From positions 462,391-526,390 of the forward strand of contig NZ_LYPB01000049.1 of NCBI RefSeq assembly GCF_001653565.1: 64,000 nucleotides of DNA. The letters are read 5' to 3'. Under the pieces are notes generated by a model, which saw only the letters and a list, made by a program, of their open reading frames with translations, was not told the origin of the DNA and made no database searches. This document shows, in pieces, positions 45,154-54,200 of the stretch (positions within the stretch are counted from its first letter, which is position 1; every line of letters begins with the position of its first letter). The DNA is from Paenibacillus oryzisoli. GTDB lineage: Bacteria; Bacillota; Bacilli; Paenibacillales; NBRC-103111. A program made the position numbers and the translations under genes.

Positions 45154-46113
45154 ATGGTGATGATGGGACGAACAGCGGAAGCTTTATTCTGGATAGGGCG
45201 ATATTCGGAAAGAACCGAGAATCACGCTAGGCTGATCGACGTGTATTATCATATCCGTGAGGACAGAGAGGGTAGCGGCGGCCAATCTTGGAGCAGGCTC
45301 ATCGATACGATTGGGAATCGCGCTGCATTCATTGAACAGTATGGCAGCTTCACCGAACAACATGTACTTCAATACATTACGCTGGATAAAAATAATGCGA
45401 ACTCGCTGCTTGCCTGCACAAACCACGCACGTGCTAACCTTCGAAATATTCGGGAGAAAATGCCTTCCGAACTCTGGGATATTTTAAATGGACTCTATCT
45501 ATGGTTAAAAGAAAAAGAAGTCCGCGATATCACAAGTGATTCGCCGCATTTATTTTATCGTTTTATCCGAGATACACTATCTATGTTTCAAGGTGCCGCC
45601 ACTTCTGTCATGCCTCGTCAGAATGAATGGCATTTCGTTGAAGCTGGGCGTTATCTCGAACGTGCCGAGAATCTGCTTCGCTTAATTCAATCGCTCTGTT
45701 CGGAATATGCGAAGGAAGATTTCTCCTCCTACCCGCTCATGCTTGCTGTTTTAAAATCAGTCAGTGGATACGAATCGTATCGCAAAGAATATGCGGATGG
45801 GGTCAGTTTGAATAGTATCATCAAATTTCTACTACTACATGAGACATTCCCACGTTCGGTCGCCTTCTCCATTCAAGCGCTGGAGAGATCGTTCAAAGGC
45901 ATTCAATTGGATGATCGTGAGCTCAACAACGCCGTTCATAAGCTAGCGAAACTTGCAGGGAAAATGAAGTCGAATCTGGCTTGCATGGATGAGGATGACC
46001 TGAGATCAGGGAAAATAGAAGCAACGCTACAGACTCTACTTGATTCCTGCAATGGGATGGGCGCTAGCATGTCGAAAGTCTTTTTTCCCTCTCGGGAGGA
46101 GGTTATCGCATGA
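45154..46113 (+). CDS. Alpha-E domain protein (DUF403)
   Basis: 319 residues with the alpha-E start MMGRTAEALFWIGRYSERTE and the repeat AGRYLERAENLLRLIQSLCS. ATG 45154 has GGAGGCTGATTATT upstream. It overlaps the transglutaminase gene by four bases. Members always travel with the ATP-grasp and transglutaminase genes; a helper role is assumed. Confidence 0.93.
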   Translation: MVMMGRTAEALFWIGRYSERTENHARLIDVYYHIREDREGSGGQSWSRLIDTIGNRAAFIEQYGSFTEQHVLQYITLDKNNANSLLACTNHARANLRNIREKMPSELWDILNGLYLWLKEKEVRDITSDSPHLFYRFIRDTLSMFQGAATSVMPRQNEWHFVEAGRYLERAENLLRLIQSLCSEYAKEDFSSYPLMLAVLKSVSGYESYRKEYADGVSLNSIIKFLLLHETFPRSVAFSIQALERSFKGIQLDDRELNNAVHKLAKLAGKMKSNLACMDEDDLRSGKIEATLQTLLDSCNGMGASMSKVFFPSREEVIA

Positions 46114-46973
46114 AGAAGTTGGAAATTACGCACATTACTCGCTATTCTTACACCGATTCCGCACAGGACAGTGTCAATGAAATTCGGCTAACTCCGTTAA
46201 CGGACAGTCGACAGTCCTGTTATCATCATGCGATTACAACAGAGCCAGTGTCGGCTCTCTTCACCTATTCAGACTATTTCCATAACCGCGTACATGCCTT
46301 TACCGTCAACAAGCTCCACCGAGAGCTCACGATCAAAATGGTTTCCACCGTCGTAACCCATGAGCATGATAACCCTCCTGTGTCGGTTAGTTCTCCCTAC
46401 GAGGATAAGACAGCTAGATACGGAGATGACTTTCAGAATGACTATGCTGAATATTTATTACCAACTAGCTATACGGGCCTAACCCCTGAGTTGAAGACTT
46501 ACTCTGACGCCATTCTCGATGATGGGGTTCCCTTGTATGATCTGCTTACAAATATATACACAACGATTAATCGTGATTTTACTTATGATGTTTCTGCCAC
46601 TTCCGTGCAAACAACCGTGGGCGAGATGTTGAAACTGCGACGTGGTGTTTGTCAGGACTACTCTCATTTCATGATCACCATTTGCCGTGAAAAAGGCATC
46701 CCCGCACGCTATGTGAGTGGTTACCACTTCGTAGGTGATTTACAGGGCGGCAGCGCCGACTTCACGCAAGCCTCTCACGCTTGGGTCGAATGTCTGATTC
46801 CAGGCGCAGGCTGGTTCGGCTATGACCCAACGAACAATTGCGAAGTCAATTGGCGTTATATCAAGCTTGGGCATGGACGGGATTACAATGATATCGTTCC
46901 TGTTAAAGGCGTCTATCGCGGGTCGGGTACACAGGACCTGGAGGTTATTGTGGATGTGAAGCTAGTAGAATAG
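46110..46973 (+). CDS. Transglutaminase-like cysteine protease family protein
   Basis: 287 residues. N-terminal bacterial transglutaminase-like region (ITRYSYTDSAQDSVNEIRLT) and the core with catalytic Cys in RRGVCQDYSHFMITICREKG, His in SHAWVECLIPGAGWFGYDPT, and Asp in the same string. It may cleave or transfer peptide amides made by the ATP-grasp partner. Confidence 0.93.
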   Translation: MKKLEITHITRYSYTDSAQDSVNEIRLTPLTDSRQSCYHHAITTEPVSALFTYSDYFHNRVHAFTVNKLHRELTIKMVSTVVTHEHDNPPVSVSSPYEDKTARYGDDFQNDYAEYLLPTSYTGLTPELKTYSDAILDDGVPLYDLLTNIYTTINRDFTYDVSATSVQTTVGEMLKLRRGVCQDYSHFMITICREKGIPARYVSGYHFVGDLQGGSADFTQASHAWVECLIPGAGWFGYDPTNNCEVNWRYIKLGHGRDYNDIVPVKGVYRGSGTQDLEVIVDVKLVE

Positions 46974-47019
46974 AGGACTTGCGGTGGGGAGAAGCTGCTA
47001 TATGCGTTCGCGACTCGCT

Positions 47020-47230
47020 TTCCTTGATGGATTAAATGGAAAATATACATCTATTTGGCGAAAATTCTCTCTAGAGCTCGATTTAACTGTAAAATATGTA
47101 GTTAAAATCGCTTATTTTCTTCTATTTAGGCGAAAAGGTTAAAATTAACTGTAGGTTATCCAGCTATTCTGTGATTGAACAAGTAAACTGTAAATTTAAC
47201 TGGAGAAAATCCATTTATTCTACTAACTCA
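47020..47230. repeat. Intergenic hairpin cluster C
   Basis: Units of the same family: near 47031 (AAATGGAAAATATACATCTATTT), 47092-47118 (TTTAACTGTA...AGTTAAAA, perfect 7-bp arms), 47152-47176 and 47190-47222. No gene is seen between 46974 and 47421. Confidence 0.7.
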
Positions 47231-47387
47231 CGCTACTAAGTCCGCAGCCCGGATTCATACCTCTTGTGTTCACTATTCTATATACTCTGCCTACTCTATC
47301 TACTTTTATTTCCACAACTATCCACTATACCCACATCCAGCATGTCACTCATCATTCAAACAGATGGGTAAGCCTCTCTTACCACTA

Positions 47388-47416
47388 GAAGGCACGGATC
47401 GCTGATCCGTGCCTTC
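47388..47416. terminator. GC-rich hairpin after the acetyltransferase gene
   Basis: A 13-bp perfect stem GAAGGCACGGATC / GATCCGTGCCTTC with loop GCT. It has no clear T-run on either strand but sits 5 bp past the gene end. Confidence 0.65.
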
Positions 47417-47421
47417 ATTCA

Positions 47422-48645
47422 TTAGAAGAAATCCGTCAGATACGTTGTGCGTTCCGGAATCCATTGTTCCAGTCTGGCGATCTCACCTGCGTCACCGTGT
47501 AGACGACCAATGCGATGAAGCAATGACGCTCGTTTATACGCCATTAACAGTGCGGATAAGGTCTGGATATCACACGAGATGACATGGTGTTCTTCTTTTC
47601 CCCCAATCCTATCGGTTGTGGACATATGTTCATCCTCTAATTTAACAATGTGGTTCTCGCCACCATGCACAGGCTGAATTCGGAATATCCCGTTATTCCA
47701 CTCGGCATGTTCGTCTCTAACCTGCAGATAAAACGGTTTCCCCGCGCTTCCCCCTTCGGCATCCGTGTTAAAAGGATACTCCCTTAGAAATGCCGCAGCA
47801 TCGACGATCCGCGCCATAAAATACGGAACCACCTCTTGTTTAATCCGAGGATCCGCCAACACAAAAGGCAGCGGGTCGCCGACCGGCGCCTGGCATACTA
47901 CTTTTTCAATCATCGAGTCATGATTGGAAATCAATCGCCATAGCCCGCGATTCGCATCCTCCGTTAATGTAATCAGTTCATGCACAGTGAGCACTTTCTC
48001 CTTCACTTGATAAATGATGTATCCTTCGGTCTCTCCAGCAGCATTCCGATACAGGGTTACGATTCCTTTTTTTCTGTGGAAAACTCGCTTATGCCACCAA
48101 TCTTCTGTTCGTACAAGCATCCCGTTAAAACGCTTCGCGTACGCCTCATAAATTGGATTCAGCACGGCTGAATCCGGTTCAATCCGTTGGAACTTGCTGC
48201 CAGCCGCCACTTCCGGCTTCGGCAGTTGGTGGGTTGCAATTTCATATCGCATGTATTCGATATACCCCTCCCACCCGTACTTGCGATAGAATGCAAAAGC
48301 AAACGGGGCTAAGAAAGATAAGGTCTTTCCGGATTCTTTCATCACTTTCAGCGCATGAGACAACAATTGTCCGACCATTCCTTGCCTTCGATATTCTGGC
48401 CATGTCGCTACGGCAGCAATACCGCCCATCTCAAATGCTTTGTCGTTAACCCATGTTTTAATATCCAAAATGACTAACTGGGCCGCTAACTGTTCTTGTT
48501 CGAAATATCCCCAAATCTGCTGTGAGGCCATAACAGCCAGACGTTCCTCCCGCTCCGCAGGGGAAGCAGTGTACTGAAAAGCAAATTCCGACAAGGTAAG
48601 ACTGTTAGGTAGTTCATCCTTTTTCAACAATCTAATGGGATCCAT
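47422..48645 (-). CDS. Eis-like GNAT N-acetyltransferase
   Basis: 407 residues from ATG 48645 (GGAGGCATT upstream); the frame runs 55 codons further up without a site. First GNAT part has the acetyl-CoA region VATWPEYRRQGMVGQLLSHA; a second, degenerate GNAT part and a C-terminal sterol-carrier-like part (about 300-400) complete the Eis layout. Eis proteins acetylate amines such as aminoglycosides; the natural role here is open. Confidence 0.88.
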   Translation of the reverse strand: MDPIRLLKKDELPNSLTLSEFAFQYTASPAEREERLAVMASQQIWGYFEQEQLAAQLVILDIKTWVNDKAFEMGGIAAVATWPEYRRQGMVGQLLSHALKVMKESGKTLSFLAPFAFAFYRKYGWEGYIEYMRYEIATHQLPKPEVAAGSKFQRIEPDSAVLNPIYEAYAKRFNGMLVRTEDWWHKRVFHRKKGIVTLYRNAAGETEGYIIYQVKEKVLTVHELITLTEDANRGLWRLISNHDSMIEKVVCQAPVGDPLPFVLADPRIKQEVVPYFMARIVDAAAFLREYPFNTDAEGGSAGKPFYLQVRDEHAEWNNGIFRIQPVHGGENHIVKLEDEHMSTTDRIGGKEEHHVISCDIQTLSALLMAYKRASLLHRIGRLHGDAGEIARLEQWIPERTTYLTDFF

Positions 48646-49023
48646 AATGCCTCCTAATTGTCCATTTCTTTCTATTTTAACATGTAGAATTGAACACAAT
48701 CCATCCCTCCTCATTATGATCAATATTCTTAAGAAGTGATAACCCAACATGCCTTTGTAGGCGTATTTATGGCTACTTTCCAAAAATCTGACGATAGTTC
48801 GCCTACCCATTCACGACTACAATGAAGAAGCGCAGATTACTTTCGGGTTTTGGGATTAGCGAGAGTACAAAGTTCTGCGTAGTGGAGAGAATTCCCCAGA
48901 CAAAGAAAGAAGGTGATGGTTTAACGTAGCAAGGCAAGAAGGAACAACGTCAACATGAATTTGGCAGTAACTTATCATTCTTTCCGAAACAAGGCGTTTA
49001 CTATTTTAAACAGGAGGTTTTTT
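48646..49023. other. Intergenic region between divergent genes
   Basis: Promoters of the acetyltransferase and the lyase-like gene should be here. I see no hairpin family member, tRNA or conserved RNA, only the AGGAGG ribosome binding site at its right end. Confidence 0.5.
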
Positions 49024-50271
49024 ATGAAAAAGAAAGTTTTACTATTTGTACTTGTATTCTTCATGATGATGGGTTCCGTTGTTGCGTATGCCGCACCAAA
49101 AGTGAATACCTTTGAGCGGCCAGCAAGAGGAAGCGCTTACAGTTTATCGCAATGGGGCGTTGACGGTTGGAGTGCTCCTTGGGACCTTGGCATGAGCACT
49201 CGCACATGGATTGATGGCTACAATTTTAACCACTCTGGCGGTCAATCACTCCGTGTTTTCTACCCCCAAGGCCAAATTGATCCACAAAATTCTGGCGCTC
49301 AAGCGCCTTTTACCGTCACACCAGGGCAAGAATACTATTTATCATATTGGGTGCGATTTAGTAGTGATTTCAGTTGGGGATCGACCGAAAATGCTGGGAA
49401 ACTAGGGCTTGGATTAGCCGGTGGTGCCGCTTGTTCAGGCGGGCAAGAGTGTACGGGGTACAATGGTTTTAGCTCTCGGATGATCTGGCGCTCAGGCGGG
49501 CAAGCCGCGATTTATTACTACCACATGGGCAATGCGGGACAATATGGCGACTATGCGGTTCTGAAAAACAACGGTACCGACATCTACTATCCGAAAGGCT
49601 CATGGGTGAATATCGTTCAGCGCCTCAAAGTTAATACGGTTACGAATGGGAACGCCAATCCAGATGGTGAGATTCAAATTTGGTATAACGGCACTTCAGC
49701 AGCTAACATTACAGGATTGCGTTTCGTCCGCAACACCGATAAGGTTGATAAAGCATACTTCTCTTCGTTCTTCGGCGGAGCTACCTCTGCATTCGCACCT
49801 CAGAATGACTCCTATATCTGGTACGACGATCTCAAAGTTTCTACAAATAGGGCGGAAATCTGTGAACTCGCCGTCGGTGGCTGTTATAACCGCACCTTCC
49901 AAGCCGAAAGCTACAATTCGATGAGTGGCGTCATTACCGAGACAACACCTGATTCAGGTGGTGGCCAAAATGTCGGCGCCATCGACAGCCAAGATTGGAT
50001 CGCTTTCAGCAATGTGAATATCCCCACAGCAGGCACATATCTGGTCGAATATCGGATCGCGACTCCGAATAATAACGGCAAGATCTCGCTGGACATCAAT
50101 TCCGGTGGCACTGTTTTAGGCCAAATTGATATCCCCAATACTGGCAGCTGGTCTAGCTATCGCACCGTCTCGCACCAGGTCCAGATCCCAGCAGGCACAC
50201 ATCAATTCGGCCTCTATGCCACAACCGGCGGATTCGACCTCAATTGGTGGAAAATCACCAAGCTGTATTAA
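49024..50271 (+). CDS. Secreted polysaccharide lyase-like protein (PL14-type) with CBM6
   Basis: 415 residues from ATG 49024 (CAGGAGGTTTTTT upstream). Signal peptide MKKKVLLFVLVFFMMMGSVV ending AYAA. A beta-jelly-roll region follows (YYLSYWVRFSSDFSWGSTEN, KLGLGLAGG, FSSRMIWRSGGQAAIYYYH, YPKGSWVNIVQRLKVNTV, GEIQIWYNG) like PL14 alginate or glucuronan lyases. The end (about 300-415) is CBM6: FQAESYNSMSG, SQDWIAFSNVNIPTAGTYLV, GGFDLNWWKITKLY. It probably cuts a uronic-acid polymer outside the cell. Exact substrate unproven. Confidence 0.75.
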   Translation: MKKKVLLFVLVFFMMMGSVVAYAAPKVNTFERPARGSAYSLSQWGVDGWSAPWDLGMSTRTWIDGYNFNHSGGQSLRVFYPQGQIDPQNSGAQAPFTVTPGQEYYLSYWVRFSSDFSWGSTENAGKLGLGLAGGAACSGGQECTGYNGFSSRMIWRSGGQAAIYYYHMGNAGQYGDYAVLKNNGTDIYYPKGSWVNIVQRLKVNTVTNGNANPDGEIQIWYNGTSAANITGLRFVRNTDKVDKAYFSSFFGGATSAFAPQNDSYIWYDDLKVSTNRAEICELAVGGCYNRTFQAESYNSMSGVITETTPDSGGGQNVGAIDSQDWIAFSNVNIPTAGTYLVEYRIATPNNNGKISLDINSGGTVLGQIDIPNTGSWSSYRTVSHQVQIPAGTHQFGLYATTGGFDLNWWKITKLY

Positions 50272-50440
50272 TCTGAAGTGAAAGCAGGATAAGTCAATTG
50301 CTGAGGCAATTGGCTTATTCTGCTTTCACTTGCTTGCTTCCATTCTTGCTCTCCTCTCTTGCTCCCCTCTCTTGCTCTCCTCAGCTCGGCCCCCGGAGCT
50401 TGCTACCTTTCTCCTCCTCATCTCGGCCCCCCTTAATCAG

Positions 50441-50640
50441 CAATAGTCCGATTTGGCCGAACTAATTCAAGTGTCCTACGCTAACATAGTCAAATAGTCC
50501 GACTTTTCCGAACTATTAGCACCATTTTCTAGACGGTGGGACGTTTTCGGCAATTTAGTTGGGCTTTTTCGGACTAATTCGAATTTGTTGGTGCTAACAC
50601 TGAGATTAGTGGGGTATTTTCGGACTAATGGCGTTGTGGT
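50441..50640. repeat. Second hairpin family, AGTCCGA type
   Basis: Four units: CAATAGTCCGA...TCGGCCG-like (near 50441), AATAGTCCGA / TCCGAACTATT near 50493-50514, and two TTTTCGGACTAAT half units near 50562 and 50613. The pattern of short arms around a TTTT core is like clusters A-D but the arm sequence differs. Confidence 0.6.
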
Positions 50641-50814
50641 GGCAGGTAACCTTTATTACCTCTTGGATCGATCCCTACTACTTCTACTTCTACTTTGGCA
50701 CTCCATATACTACTTCACATTACTCAACTTGTCCCACATTCTTCCCTCCTCCCTACAACTAGCTAATTATTTCACATTTCACTCGCTACTCACCGTTACT
50801 TTTAACTACTCATC

Positions 50815-51034
50815 TTGCTGGTGTCGGCGGCCAGGAAGATGTTGGATGCGGGGCGACAGCGAGGACTTTGGGGCAGGGGGCGCTTACTTGCGGCACACGG
50901 CGATTGGCATATGGGTGGACGACACATGGTCACAGGTGATAGTGAATACGGGCATACGAGCGAACGAGCCATTGGCCGACGAGACAATGGCGGTTGAGCT
51001 GCTTGCCATTGTGCCGCGCGGAATGAGCAACTGA
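50815..51034 (+). pseudogene. Possible decayed coding remnant
   Basis: GC-rich sequence with a protein-like end, GAGGAYLRHTAIGIWVDDTW, then VIVNTGIRANEPLADETMAV, ending VPRGMSN, and a strong terminator after the stop. The upstream part reads plausibly only in another frame (SAARKMLDAG), which suggests a frameshift. I cannot identify it. Confidence 0.3.
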
Positions 51035-51065
51035 CCAGCACACGACCGCCGCCGCCACGCAAACG

Positions 51066-51116
51066 AACCCCCGAAAAACACGCGCTTGCGATGCAAGCGT
51101 GTGTTTTTCGGGGGTT
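51066..51116. terminator. Very strong terminator
   Basis: A 16-bp perfect stem AACCCCCGAAAAACAC / GTGTTTTTCGGGGGTT and inner pairing GCGCTTGC / GCAAGCGT. It separates the remnant from the giant lyase gene. Confidence 0.88.
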
Positions 51117-51124
51117 TTGTTCGC

Positions 51125-51236
51125 GTCTAGTCTTGTTTACGTCTAGATTTGCTTCAGTCTTGTTCGCACCTTGATTCTCGTCAGTTTTGTTTTCATCTAG
51201 GTTTTCATCTAAGTTTGCATCCAGATTTACATCTAA
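51125..51236. repeat. 12-bp tandem repeats behind the giant lyase gene
   Basis: Four adjacent 12-mers at 51189-51236, on the minus strand TTAGATGTAAAT, CTGGATGCAAAC, TTAGATGAAAAC, CTAGATGAAAAC; degenerate units go on to about 51125. Read from the minus strand they encode (L-D-x-N)n in one frame. The array begins 10 bp past the lyase stop. Confidence 0.75.
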
Positions 51237-51246
51237 TCTTACAAAC

Positions 51247-54200
51247 TTACTTTTGTAACAATCGAGCAATCACCGTGATTGCCTCTGCACGAGTCACTAT
51301 GCCCAAAGGTCCGAAGCGGTTCTCCGCGTATCCTTGCATTAACTCAGCTTCTTGGACGATGCCTACAGCGTCGATGGCCCACGCAGGGATGTCGGAGACA
51401 TCCGCGAACGCTACGGCTTTGACCGTTAAGGTACGAGGTCCAGATGCATTTGCCAGCACAACAGCCAGTTGTGCTCTTGTTAATGGATTACCTGAGCGGA
51501 ATGTGCCGTCCTCGTAACCCTGAACAAGGTTCGATTTGGCTGCCAGCGCAATCGCCTGCTTTGCCCAATCGCCGATGGAATCTGCATCCGAGTAATTCGG
51601 CAGCTTCTCTGCCCCCGCGTTAGGATGCAACCCATTCATCAGCATTACGATGAATTCCGCACGCGATACGAATTGATCCGGCTTAAATGAGCCATCCTCA
51701 TAGCCATGGACAATGCCTGATTGTAACGCCGCTTGGATATCTGCTTCCGCCCAATGCCCTGCGACATCACTTAGCTTGGATACTACCGATGGTTTCCCAG
51801 GTACAGTCGTCGTTTGGTTAACAGCGAATACGGCATATTTGGTAAAATGGTCCACATCGACAGTGATTTGATTCCCATTTACCTTGCCGCCCGGGATTTC
51901 TACCCACATCTTGTTAGCTTCGTCAAAATAGAATACCACTGCTTTTTGGTCAGCTTTCAAGCTAGTTTTGTCAAAAGCAAACGTTAAAGTAATAGGTTTA
52001 CTGAAGTTCTCTGTGAAGTTTTTCAATATCTCAAAAATCGGACTAGCGAGAACCTCTTTATTTGTAATCAGTTTTTGCGAATCAAGTACTTTGTCTATCG
52101 TGACTTTCAAGTCTTTGGCCGAAGCATCCGCCGGAATCGTAATCTTCACTTCATTGTTCAGACTAACCTCGCCCGTTTTACCTTGCGGCAATGTCAACGT
52201 ACCATTAGTAGAGACAACGGGTGCGTTGTTTGAAGATGAAGGTGATGATGACGATGTTGAACTACTGTTATCTGCGCCACGTGTCACGGTTACTGTATAA
52301 GTTTTACTGTTGCCGTTCTGCGCAGTCACGACGATCTTGATGTCATTCGTACCTATTTGTAAATTAACCAACTCGCTAGCTTCACCGCTACTTGTTGAAA
52401 CGCCATTCACGGTCATCGTCGCATGACGGTCATACACATTCGCCGTCACCGATAGACGAGAGACTGAATTAGAGACAGACACACTATAGCCCGTTGTTCC
52501 TGGAGCAAAACCAGGCGAAATAACGCCAGTAGACAACGTTAGTCCACTCAAATCAGCATTACTGCTCACTACAGGCACTTCTGCTCGATTCACACTAATT
52601 TGATATGGATTCATGGCAATGCCATCTTCCGCTGTTACGTTCACATAAATCACGTTAGATCCCACTTGTAATTCGTTCACCGTATACGTGTACACGTCTC
52701 CTGTCACTGAACTATACGTTGCACCAGTCACTGCCAAGGATTGCTGGGAATGACCTTTACCAATAGTCAAAATGAGACTACTCACACTGTTCGGAACGTC
52801 TACACTGTAAGAAAGCTGCGCAGTATCAAACGTTAACACACCTTGATCTACACCCAAACTCGACAACAGAGCGTCATTGCTTATCACGACTGGAACACCT
52901 AGTACAACCACTTGGGTAACTACGGCGTGATCATAATTCGTCGCTGTAACCGTTATAGTATGACTACCTTCGCTTAACACGCCAGCACGTATCGTGATCA
53001 TCCCTGCGCCAATCGTGTAATCCGCCGGTGACAATGTCACTGCGCCATCCTTCACTGCCGTGATGGCTCCTCTCCAGGCCGCATCCTCTGTAAATGTCAG
53101 ATCGATTGCGTTAAGTGTATCGTTCGCAGTTACATCTGCTGATAACACTGGAGCAGATGCCGTCTTCACACTTACCATCACAAAACCATTATCTTTGGTG
53201 AATGGTACTTCCGTACCGTTCCATAACACTTTCGTTGTGTCTGGTGCGTAAATCACCGTAGTCACAGAGCTAACTCCTGACAACTCGCCCATAGACAACT
53301 GCAGTTCGTTCGCGCTCACACTCGTTGTGATGTCCACATTCTCTGCTGTTTGTTGCTTACCATCTACAAAATAATACTGCAACTGCCCAGCTACTTCTTT
53401 TTCACTATTTGCATAAAATAATTGCTTACGCCCATCTTTCAAATCCACTACAATGTGTGATGCATCTGTTCTACGCACGTTCTCGATTTTACTTGTTCCT
53501 TTAAATGGCTCAAGCACGCTGACAAATTGCGCCTTGTTGCCATAGACCCGATTAACCACTGTTGGTGTGTAAGCAGATGTATCGTTACCTGGCCCTGGTG
53601 CTTCGCCTACGATCATCGTTGAAGTCGCGCTCGGCGAGCTAGTTAAACTGAATAGCTTTAATCCATTTCCATTAACCGTATTCCATGCACCTTCCCACTT
53701 ACCGGACAGCTCCTTGGATGTGCCATTACGGAAGAAAGGTGTGGAGGCCTTCGTACCCAGCGGACCTGCGAAAATGTCCATGGATGTACCTGGTGTGAAT
53801 GAACCAATTCCATGCAATAACCAATCATACTGACGACTCGTTGCCGATTCTAGTGAGAATAAATCGATCATGTAGTCCTTCGTTACTGCCACCGTTCGCT
53901 CATAGCGATTCATGCTCGCATAAGCTTTACTTGATGTGTTCGTCATAATATTGAATGGTTCAGATTGCATGAATAATTTCGTAGGTTCATACACTTCCAC
54001 ATTGTTCACAGTTGGAATGGCCTGCGTATCGCCGTCAACCATGACGGTGTTATGTGAAAATGTCGTTTTGTAATAAGACGTGTACATAGAATTACTGTAA
54101 GGAGGGATACCCAGATCCGGAGCCAACCGCTCACCTTTTCCGAAAACTTCAAGATGAAGCTTATCCGGATGACCATGATAACCGCCATGTACCCCGTAAT

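Noticed and set aside
50585..51034. Plus-strand protein of 149 residues
   Set aside because: The first half is low-complexity Leu/Tyr from intergenic repeat sequence. Only the last 60 codons look protein-like, so it was listed as a possible remnant only.
50802..51269. Minus-strand 155-residue protein
   Set aside because: It joins the 12-mer repeat to the antisense of the remnant and crosses a strong terminator. There is no start signal outside the lyase gene.
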